5,512 bases of DNA from contig CP070660.1 of assembly GCA_020355145.1 (NCBI GenBank), forward strand, positions 844,443-849,954, in the 5' to 3' direction. This DNA comes from Deltaproteobacteria bacterium. Its GTDB lineage: Bacteria > Desulfobacterota > DSM-4660 > Desulfatiglandales > B25-G16. Shown piece after piece: positions 1 through 5,105 of the stretch. Below the pieces are notes generated by a model. The model ran no database searches and was not told the DNA's origin. It worked only from the letters and a program-made list of their open reading frames with translations. The position numbers and the translations under genes were made by a program. Position 1 is the stretch's first letter. Each line of letters opens with the position of its first letter.

Positions 1-7
1 TGATAAT

Positions 8-14
8 CTCCTTT
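8..14 (-). promoter_or_regulatory. Ribosome-binding site of a gene starting beyond the left edge
   Basis: Read on the minus strand, AAAGGAG lies here, seven bases from the window edge and about 45 bases after the stop codon of the receiver-kinase gene. A start codon immediately outside the window would sit at ideal spacing. This suggests a downstream gene co-oriented, and probably co-transcribed, with the kinase, perhaps its response regulator or another signalling partner. The gene itself is not visible. Confidence 0.5.
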
Positions 15-59
15 CTGGCGGCCTTTAAACACATAATCGTAATGTGGCGGCTTGAGGTT

Positions 60-253
60 TTAGTCTTGGAATATGGGTCGTTCTATGGGAATCCTGACAA
101 TAAGTGTTGTCCCTTTACCCTTCTTAGATTCAACCTGGATGTCACCTGAATAGGCATCCACCATAGCCTTTACGCTTGCCAGCCCAAGACCCGTTCCCTT
201 ACCGATTGGCTTGGTAGTAAAGTGTGGGGAATAGATCTTGGGGAGGTCTTCCT
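60..253 (-). repeat. Copy A of a 194-bp duplicated kinase 3' end
   Basis: The last 63 codons and stop of the receiver-kinase gene occur again at 1906-2099 in the same orientation, at a constant offset of 1846 bases with no gaps. I count 12 differences, at 61, 63, 66, 70, 77, 78, 86, 102, 104, 154, 190 and 224, giving about 94% identity. All 12 are transitions. Clear similarity stops at the stop codon on one side and at base 253 on the other. Confidence 0.95.
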
Positions 254-1235
254 CTGCAATTCCCTCACCCGTATCGGATATTCTTATAAGCACAGCCTTA
301 TCTTCCAGGCAGGTCTCTACTGCCAGACGTTTCTCCTGAGAATGCTCCATGGCGTCAATGGCATTCTTCAAAAGGTTGTCTATAATCTGCTTGATATGAA
401 TCGGATTGCCTTGAATGCCCGGGAGGTTATCTGAAAGGTCAATCTTCTTTTCTATTTGATGTTTGTAGATAGGATTTAGCTTAAAGAATTCTAGTTCTCT
501 CTTGATGATCTCATTGATGTCAATCTGTTCGGTTTTGAACAGTGTTTTGTCTCTCAGGTGAGTTAAGATTCCAGCGATTATTTTTTCCAAATCAGATGTG
601 CTGGACTGGATCATGTGAAGATAATTAACTGCCTCTTTCAGGTCCGGATTCTCATCGGACAACTCCAAATGGGCAAGATCCAACCCTCCACGTATGGCAT
701 GAAGAGGGCTATTGAGGTTGTGGACGATATGCGATGCGTGCTTGCCGATCTCGGCCTGTTTTTCAATGGCCAAGAGCTGCTTTGTTCTATCTTCCACCCT
801 TTTCTCCAATAACCGGTTATGTTCCTCCAATTTTTTGAGCAGGTCCCGTCTTTCCTGTTGCAAGTTGAAGTGATCAATCGCCTGCCTCAGAATTAACCTT
901 AGTTCCATGTTATTCCATGGCTTGACAATGTAGCCGTATACATTCCCTTTGTTAATAGCATTTAGAATTGAATCCCTATCATCACGAGCTGAAATTACCA
1001 GACGAATGATGTCAGGATATCTTTCCTGAACCTGCTTGAGTAATGTCAGACCATCCATCTTTGGCATGCCCAGATCTGTAACAATAACATGAATCGTCTC
1101 TTTTTCCAGGATACTGAGCGCCTCTTGTCCGCTTTCAGCAAAAAATGCCTGATATGGCTCCACACGCAGCAGCCTCTTCAGGACGTTTAGAATCTGAATC
1201 TCATCGTCTACAAAAAGGACGGTTCGAGTTTTCAT
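60..1235 (-). CDS. Receiver-histidine kinase hybrid (N-terminal REC, C-terminal HK core)
   Basis: This is a soluble signalling protein with receiver and kinase domains in the reverse of the usual hybrid-kinase order. Residues 4-120 form a CheY-like receiver: acidic pocket D10/D11, phospho-acceptor D54 in VTDLGMP, S82 at the conserved Ser/Thr position and K105 in VKPW. A charged coiled coil follows (about 122-165). The dimerisation/phospho-acceptor helix has H172 in HNLNSPL, an atypical H box. The ATPase domain has an N box around N287/N291 (NLLKNAIDAM), the G1 motif DTGEGI (321-326), an F-box-like PHFTTKP and the G2 box GKGTGLGL (345-352), so it should be catalytically competent. There is no transmembrane segment, so its input is probably phosphorylation of the receiver by another kinase or a protein contact. 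The ATG is preceded by AGGGAG about 12 bases upstream, slightly far. It lies 53 bases after the PAS pseudogene, on the same strand. Family call is firm; the pathway is unknown. Confidence 0.93.
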   Translation of the reverse strand: MKTRTVLFVDDEIQILNVLKRLLRVEPYQAFFAESGQEALSILEKETIHVIVTDLGMPKMDGLTLLKQVQERYPDIIRLVISARDDRDSILNAINKGNVYGYIVKPWNNMELRLILRQAIDHFNLQQERRDLLKKLEEHNRLLEKRVEDRTKQLLAIEKQAEIGKHASHIVHNLNSPLHAIRGGLDLAHLELSDENPDLKEAVNYLHMIQSSTSDLEKIIAGILTHLRDKTLFKTEQIDINEIIKRELEFFKLNPIYKHQIEKKIDLSDNLPGIQGNPIHIKQIIDNLLKNAIDAMEHSQEKRLAVETCLEDKAVLIRISDTGEGIAEEDLPKIYSPHFTTKPIGKGTGLGLASVKAMVDAYSGDIQVESKKGKGTTLIVRIPIERPIFQD

Positions 1236-1288
1236 CGTATTTATAAACTCCCTTATTCCTGACCCAATGACAAATGACCGGCAAAAAG

Positions 1289-1621
1289 CTAATTCCCCAC
1301 CTGTTTTAGGCTCAAGATAACGCCTTTGTCGCGAAACTTTCCTGAAAGAGGCGTAACATCGATATCATAGATGCTCCGACCCCACAGCCGATAGCCTTTA
1401 ACCGTTTGGGGAGTATTGGTTGCGAGCACACTCGCTACCTGTTCTTCCACATCAGCTGAAAAGTAATCAACAAGTTTGTGGCCTATCTCAATGCCTTGAC
1501 CGTTACATGACAAGGTTTGGGTATGATAATTGATTACCACAATTAACCCTTCTGCACCTTGGCTCAAGACTTTTGCGGCTTCAACTAAACTGACAATTAC
1601 TTCGATATAAGTACACTACAT
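1289..1621 (-). pseudogene. Single PAS-domain protein, start disrupted by an amber codon
   Basis: The frame encodes about 108 residues: a short helix (YIEVIVSLVEAAKVLSQ) leading into a typical PAS fold. The PAS part has a first strand AEGLIVVINYHTQ, a middle NGQGIEIGHKLVDYF, and closing strands GYRLWGRSIYDIDVTPL and GVILSLKQV. PAS domains sense ligands, redox state or partners and often feed kinases, so pairing with the downstream receiver-kinase is plausible. The only ATG of this frame (1619-1621) is followed directly by TAG (1616-1618). The frame is then open to the stop at 1289-1291. The next usable start is a TTG at 1565-1567 with no Shine-Dalgarno, and it would lose the leading helix but keep most of the PAS fold. 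I read this as a gene inactivated by a CAG-to-TAG transition, or as an N-terminally truncated remnant. Translation from the TTG (92 aa) is the alternative. Confidence 0.6.
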
Positions 1622-1638
1622 TCTGCTCTAGATAGTAA

Positions 1639-1654
1639 TGCAGGAATAATGCCA
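1639..1654 (-). promoter_or_regulatory. Sigma-54 (-24/-12) promoter candidate
   Basis: On the minus strand the sequence TGGCATTATTCCTGCA matches the RpoN consensus TGGCAC-N5-TTGCA at its key positions. The GG (1653-1652) and GC (1641-1640) dinucleotides are separated by exactly ten bases. Transcription would begin near 1628, only about seven bases before the ATG of the PAS pseudogene. That leader is very short, so either the true start lies further in or the 5' end of the gene has been altered. An enhancer-like palindrome lies about 100 bases upstream, as expected for sigma-54 control. Confidence 0.5.
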
Positions 1655-1905
1655 AAACATTAAAGAGAGATAATTACCTTTAATTCCACCTAATTGAAGC
1701 TTCTTTGTCAGACATTATGGATGACTTTGACTCAAGGTGTGCCAATGTGTCAGATTTTTGACACCTGGTCACCCTACTCTAAGGATAATTGACCATGTTA
1801 CGCATTCAATCAGTCGGAAGGATACAAACAGTCTGACCGATGAAAGGGAACGGTTAATATGGATTCGAGGACTTAAGGATAGGAGGGGCAGGCAGATAAG
1901 ACATT
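1655..1905. other. Non-coding stretch upstream of the PAS remnant
   Basis: I find no convincing gene on either strand between the -24 element and the kinase fragment. The minus strand continues past the stop codon of the kinase fragment without sequence resembling anything recognisable. Apart from the palindrome at 1747-1764, a second TGTCAGA half-site occurs at 1706-1712. A 68-codon plus-strand frame crossing 1737-1943 overlaps the antisense of the duplicated kinase segment and lacks a ribosome-binding site. Confidence 0.5.
1747..1764. promoter_or_regulatory. Palindromic operator, enhancer-binding-protein type
   Basis: GTGTCA and TGACAC form a perfect 6-bp inverted repeat around a 6-base spacer (1753-1758). 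TGTCA-N6-TGACA palindromes about 100 bp upstream of a -24/-12 promoter are typical of sites bound by NtrC-family activators. A competing outer pair, AGGTGT (1735-1740) with ACACCT (1761-1766), could also fold as RNA. There is no T tract after the stem, so a terminator is unlikely. The binding protein is unknown. Confidence 0.45.
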
Positions 1906-2099
1906 TCAATCCTGGGATATGGACCGTTCTACGGGAATCCTGACAATGAATGTTGTCCCTTTACCCTTCTTAGATTCAACCTGGATGTCACCTGAATAGA
2001 CATCCACCATAGCCTTTACGCTTGCCAGCCCAAGATCCGTTCCCTTACCGATTGGCTTGGTAGTAAAGTATGGGGAATAGATCTTGGGGAGGTCTTCCT
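1906..2099 (-). pseudogene. 3' fragment of a second receiver-kinase paralogue
   Basis: This is the second copy of the kinase 3' end. It encodes residues equivalent to 329-391 of the intact kinase and ends in TGA at the position homologous to the TAA of copy A. Relative to the intact kinase I read H338Y, G349D, A361V, L378F, I384V, P387S and F389S. G349D falls in the G2 box (GTGLGL becomes GTDLGL), which closes over ATP, so the fragment could not be a working ATPase even if fused to the rest. Nothing resembling the other 328 residues lies upstream; at 2100 similarity ends abruptly and the region before the deaminase gene begins. It is either the surviving end of a deleted tandem paralogue or a segmental copy. 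There is no start codon with a ribosome-binding site. Confidence 0.85.
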
Positions 2100-2151
2100 A
2101 AAGGCTGGATGAGGCTTAGGAAAGGTTAAAAATAGTTAAGGAGGTCCTTTT

Positions 2152-2191
2152 CTGTCAATAATTCAACAGAAGCTGGCTTGAAATTTGACAG
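2152..2191. other. Hairpin in the spacer after the deaminase gene
   Basis: CTGTCAA (2152-2158) pairs with TTGACAG (2185-2191). Inner bases can extend the stem imperfectly, with CAA (2164-2166) facing TTG (2178-2180), around an 11-base loop. It begins eight bases past the stop of the deaminase gene, so it could protect or end that transcript. On the minus strand it is followed by AAAAGG rather than a T tract. A T-rich stretch follows only on the plus strand side. A weak terminator or mRNA-stabilising stem is therefore only a possibility. The rest of 2100-2198 shows no gene. Confidence 0.35.
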
Positions 2192-2198
2192 GGTTTTA

Positions 2199-3977
2199 TT
2201 AATCTACTATCAGACCTAAGGTCTTTCCATCCTGTAGATTAACAAGTCCTTCCTCACAAATCCTCAAAAAGGGTATAGCTGCACCTGTCAGTGTAACAAG
2301 GGTAAGCAAGGGATTATCAAAAGGGAAGCCAAGGCTCTTTATAACCCTTTTTATCTCCTCCACCCTTTTTGCGAGCATCACTATTGGCATATCAGCTATT
2401 ATACCAAATATAGGCAAGGGAATTTCCGCCAGGATCTTCCCCCCGGCACAGGCAACTGCCCCTCCGTGTAAGGCATAAATCCGGTTAACAGCACCTGCCA
2501 TATCCTTATCATTCTCACCTACGACAATTATATCCGATGTATCCCAGGCTCCACTGCATGCAATTGCCCCAGTGCTCAAGTGGAATCCCCTGATAAGCCC
2601 GACAAAGGTCTTTCCTGGAAAATACCTTCGGTCAATGGCCGCTACCTTTAATATATCCCTGCTTGCATCTGATCTGATCTCACCGTCAATAACACGCACA
2701 GAGACTATGAGCTCTTTGGTCACCAGATCCGTAACCTGGTCTATTACCCTGACATTCACCTGGGAGGAGTCTTTTTTGACTGGTATAGAAAAATCAGAGG
2801 GTTCAAGCCCTCTTAAAAGGTGAATGCTATTGAGGCTATCAGGGGAAAAGACGTGTTTTCTTGGAGATACCAGAAGATCTCCTTCCCTGGCAATGATCTT
2901 GCCCTTGCTTATCACGTATTCCGGATCAATGATGCTGGAGTCAGGGATAATGAGCATATCCGCATGTTTGCCGGGGGCAATCCCGCCAATCATACCATCC
3001 AGAAAAAAATACTCCGCGACATTTATGGTTGCCATCTGAATAGCATGTACTGGATCAAAACCACAATCAATGGCCTTCTGGACAACGAATTCCATGTATC
3101 CCTTCTCAAGCAAATCCCCAGGTTCTATGCCATCAGTAACCAAGATGAGCCTCCTCAGGTCAACGCCTGCATCCTTTATCCTGGATATAGGGGCGAGATC
3201 CCTCCTTATGCTTCCCTCTCTTACCATGACATGCATACCCAGCCTTAGCCGCTCTAAAACCTCCTCTGCGTTTATCGGCTCATGGCAGGATGATATACCA
3301 GCGGCTAAATATGCCATAAGTTTTCTCCCCTTTGCCCCTGCAGAATGCCCCTCCAATCTTCCCCCGAGGTGAAGGGCCTCCTTAAAGATCGGGAGAAACT
3401 CCTCTGGTTCCTGCACAACGGCCTGCCAGTAGGACTCACCCAGCCCTAACACATCATCTCTTAGAAGAAGTTTTCTTAGTGTCTCCCCTGGGATACCCCT
3501 TGCCTTTTTACTTATGGAGACCATTGAGGGTGCGGTAGCGAGGATCTTGATGGGCTGGTCCCTTAAGGAGTTCAGAAAATCTACTACCCCTTCATAACCC
3601 ATTATTGCAAAGGGCTCCATTGTTTCGGTTATAATAGTTGTGGTGCCACCCTGCATGGCATATTGCAGAAACTCGCTTACCGTAAATGGCCCGGAAAGGT
3701 GTGCATGGCCATCAATAAGGCCTGGAATGACGGTCTTTTCCTTGGCATCAATTATTTCAGTATGTGGGCCAATGGTATCTCCTGGATCATCTCCTACATA
3801 GGCTATCCACTCTCCCTTAATAGCTACCGAATGGTGATCCTGTAGCTCGCCAGTGTACACATTGAGGAGCCTGGCATTGACAATAGCAAGATCGGCCTTT
3901 TCCTTGCCCAGGGTAACCCTAATCAATTCCCCTGCCCTATCCGTTCCCCCTATAGAGAGTAACCCATGTCTTGTCAT
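2199..3977 (-). CDS. Adenine deaminase-family amidohydrolase (divergent)
   Basis: The 592-aa length and whole-chain architecture match adenine deaminase (Ade; adenine to hypoxanthine plus ammonia, purine salvage, cytoplasmic). An N-terminal beta-rich segment (ADLAIVNARLLNVYTGE, 28-44) leads into an amidohydrolase barrel. Likely metal and catalytic positions are D89, H91 and H93 (GLIDGHAH), E181 (LGLGES), H211 (GH), H232/E233 (CHEP) and D282 (VTDG). MATINVAEYFFL and IAPGKHADMLII (315-345) are family hallmarks, and the Ade C-terminal domain spans about 405-592 (VVGENDKDMAGAVN, LPIFGI). Several signatures normally near-invariant in Ade are changed: the DPHEI segment after GTTT reads ETMEP, the TDD motif reads TDG, and HDSHN in the C-terminal domain reads WDTSD. 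It may therefore act on another purine or amide, or be a specialised subfamily. The start ATG has only a weak AAGAAGAGA ribosome-binding site. It follows the exporter gene by 22 bases and is probably co-transcribed with it. Family membership is firm; the exact substrate is not. Confidence 0.88.
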   Translation of the reverse strand: MTRHGLLSIGGTDRAGELIRVTLGKEKADLAIVNARLLNVYTGELQDHHSVAIKGEWIAYVGDDPGDTIGPHTEIIDAKEKTVIPGLIDGHAHLSGPFTVSEFLQYAMQGGTTTIITETMEPFAIMGYEGVVDFLNSLRDQPIKILATAPSMVSISKKARGIPGETLRKLLLRDDVLGLGESYWQAVVQEPEEFLPIFKEALHLGGRLEGHSAGAKGRKLMAYLAAGISSCHEPINAEEVLERLRLGMHVMVREGSIRRDLAPISRIKDAGVDLRRLILVTDGIEPGDLLEKGYMEFVVQKAIDCGFDPVHAIQMATINVAEYFFLDGMIGGIAPGKHADMLIIPDSSIIDPEYVISKGKIIAREGDLLVSPRKHVFSPDSLNSIHLLRGLEPSDFSIPVKKDSSQVNVRVIDQVTDLVTKELIVSVRVIDGEIRSDASRDILKVAAIDRRYFPGKTFVGLIRGFHLSTGAIACSGAWDTSDIIVVGENDKDMAGAVNRIYALHGGAVACAGGKILAEIPLPIFGIIADMPIVMLAKRVEEIKRVIKSLGFPFDNPLLTLVTLTGAAIPFLRICEEGLVNLQDGKTLGLIVD

Positions 3978-3999
3978 ACTTAAGGTCTCTTCTTTATTT

Positions 4000-4653
4000 C
4001 TAAAAAAAGTATCGGAGCCCTAAAGATAGAAACCAGAAACCAAATAGGATAAGAAAAAACCCACAGAACTTGACAATACCCCTATACAGCTTTTCAGTAA
4101 AAAACCTCCTCCCCCTGCTTACCCCATAGGATACCAAGCTGTACCAGAGGAAGTCGGCGACTATGTGACCAACAAAAAAGCTTAATATACCTATTATGCC
4201 ATACCCCATTGCCATAAGCATGTATCCGAGGCCAATGGTCAACCACCAGATTAACCAGTAGGGATTTGAGACACTGACCACAATACCCGCCACCACCGGG
4301 TGAAGACCATGTGAAGGCCGCGCCTTTTCTTCAGCAGAGTAATTTATAGGGAGGTTAATGTGCCTGCTCTGTATAATCATACCCAGGCCCATCCAAAAGA
4401 GGACCCCTCCACCCACTATTGATATGGTGTTAGTAACTAAGGCATGTTTCAGGTAATACGCAGCCCCTTTGACAATTGCTATTATCAGGGCCAGCTCAAG
4501 GATACCATGGCCGAGCATTAGTAAAGGGCCAGTTATAAAACCCCTTCTTACTGACCCAACAACGGCCACTGTTAATAGAGGACCTGGCATCAGGGCCCCG
4601 GAAAGGGCAAGGGTAAAAGACCCTATCATTATTCCAAAAAGGGTGAGTTCCAT
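4000..4653 (-). CDS. LysE/RhtB-family membrane exporter
   Basis: This 217-aa protein is very hydrophobic, with about six membrane segments (roughly 8-30, 42-63, 74-94, 118-147, 150-176, 193-214). Family length is 195-230 aa. LysE-type landmarks are present: PGP at 23-25 in the first helix region, LGHG-ILE at 48-53, SNPYWLIWW at 129-137, and GHIVADFLWYSLVS (162-175) with an intramembrane Asp at 167. A short charged loop (about 96-117) separates the two halves. Members export amino acids or related small molecules using the proton gradient; purine-base exporters belong to other families, so the substrate cannot be read from sequence. AGAAGG lies three bases before the ATG, close but usable. It is first in an operon with the amidohydrolase, suggesting removal of a substrate, a product or a toxic analogue handled by that enzyme. 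Confidence 0.9.
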   Translation of the reverse strand: MELTLFGIMIGSFTLALSGALMPGPLLTVAVVGSVRRGFITGPLLMLGHGILELALIIAIVKGAAYYLKHALVTNTISIVGGGVLFWMGLGMIIQSRHINLPINYSAEEKARPSHGLHPVVAGIVVSVSNPYWLIWWLTIGLGYMLMAMGYGIIGILSFFVGHIVADFLWYSLVSYGVSRGRRFFTEKLYRGIVKFCGFFLILFGFWFLSLGLRYFF

Positions 4654-4686
4654 AAGCCTTCTATTTATTGCTAAAGTCAGGTTGCC

Positions 4687-4716
4687 ATATTACTTCCAGC
4701 GAAATCAGGCCGTCAA
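4687..4716 (-). promoter_or_regulatory. Sigma-70-type promoter of the exporter-deaminase operon
   Basis: On the minus strand, TTGACG (4716-4711) and TAATAT (4692-4687) are separated by 18 bases. The -35 matches the consensus at five of six positions and the -10 differs from TATAAT by two. Transcription would begin near 4680, leaving a leader of about 27 bases that contains the AGAAGG ribosome-binding site. Confidence 0.6.
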
Positions 4717-4727
4717 GGGGAAAGAAG

Positions 4728-4994
4728 CTGGAGTTTCCTTGAAAACATTACTTAGACTTAATGAACCTATTGATTTTCTTTATAAAGTCAGACCGCTCAA
4801 CGAAAACCCATTATTTCTTCGCTTCAAGGCTTCCGCAGTGACCCTATCGGGTTCTCAGGTGGGGAATACTTGCCTCTTCCCCGCTCTAAAGGCGGGGCTT
4901 TCCCCTTCTTGCTCACCTTGATGGGTACCCCACTGCTCCCAGCGGATTTTCGCTCAGAAACAATGGATTTCCCTCGAAACTCAGGAAACTCCAG
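4728..4994. mobile_element. Possible small non-autonomous element with 12-bp inverted ends
   Basis: CTGGAGTTTCCT (4728-4739) and AGGAAACTCCAG (4983-4994) are perfect inverted repeats bounding 267 bp. GAAAGA occurs two bases outside the left end (4720-4725) and directly outside the right end (4995-5000), a weak hint of a target duplication. The interior has no gene but holds nested stems. The minus strand has an open but start-less frame at 4824-5009. The organisation resembles a MITE or the remnant end of an insertion sequence. IS200/IS605 elements themselves lack inverted ends, so the IS605-like hairpin inside and these repeats may have different origins. Chance pairing is also possible. Confidence 0.3.
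4857..4918 (-). ncRNA. Nested hairpin resembling an IS200/IS605 right-end or omega-RNA fold
   Basis: On the minus strand GCCCCGC-CTTTAGA-GCGGGG forms a 6-bp G/C stem (4879-4884 with 4892-4897). Outside it GGGGAA/TTCCCC (4861-4866 with 4900-4905) can pair, and beyond that AGGT/ACCT (4857-4860 with 4915-4918) with a bulge. Upstream on that strand lies GCAGTGGGGTACCC. A CAGTGGGG stretch followed by a CCCCGCCTTTAG-type hairpin is reminiscent of the 3' ends of TnpB-bearing elements, where the guide RNA scaffold lies. No TnpB or TnpA coding remnant is visible, so this would be an orphan end. The resemblance is from memory of the family, not from an alignment. Confidence 0.3.
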
Positions 4995-5091
4995 GAAAGA
5001 GGGATTGATTTAATATTGCTTTCTTATTGAAACTTTGCTAAAGGAGTTAAATTCAGTCAGGGAAGAGGGGCCTTGTCTAGATTTTTAAAGG

Positions 5092-5100
5092 AAAGGAGGT
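5092..5100 (+). promoter_or_regulatory. Strong ribosome-binding site of the SMP-30-like gene
   Basis: AAAGGAGGT is a near-perfect anti-Shine-Dalgarno complement five bases before the ATG at 5106, and it fixes the start. The promoter is less clear. TTGATT at 5005-5010 and TTGAAA near 5028 are possible -35 boxes, but no well-spaced -10 follows either. Confidence 0.85.
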
Positions 5101-5105
5101 AAAAA

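Noticed and set aside
1616..1618. TAG as a pyrrolysine or programmed readthrough codon
   Set aside because: Position two of the frame gives no context for either, and no downstream readthrough element is visible. Simple inactivation explains it better.
1724..1744. A second -24/-12-like sequence on the minus strand (TTGGCACACCTTGAGT)
   Set aside because: The -24 half is good, but there is no GC ten bases after the GG and the TTG is too close. The spacing rule for sigma-54 fails.
1737..1943. 68-codon plus-strand open frame
   Set aside because: No ribosome-binding site, no recognisable protein, and its end overlaps the antisense of the duplicated kinase fragment.
2139..2150. AAGGAGGTCCTT, resembling a strong plus-strand ribosome-binding site
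   Set aside because: No start codon follows at usable distance on the plus strand. It is a short palindrome and probably incidental.
2820..3248. 142-codon plus-strand frame, with others inside 2572-3845
   Set aside because: They lie wholly antisense to the well-supported amidohydrolase gene, have odd composition and no recognisable motifs.
4859..4873. Possible plus-strand sigma-54 promoter upstream of the SMP-30-like gene (GGGGAATACTTGCC)
   Set aside because: The GG-to-GC spacing is nine instead of ten, and it sits inside a hairpin over 200 bases from the gene.
4469..4921. 150-codon plus-strand frame
   Set aside because: Its first half is antisense to the exporter gene and the rest runs through hairpin-rich non-coding sequence; no ribosome-binding site.
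4921..5013. 30-codon plus-strand frame beginning ATG GGT ACC
   Set aside because: No Shine-Dalgarno sequence, no membrane or toxin-like features, and it overlaps the right inverted repeat of the putative element.
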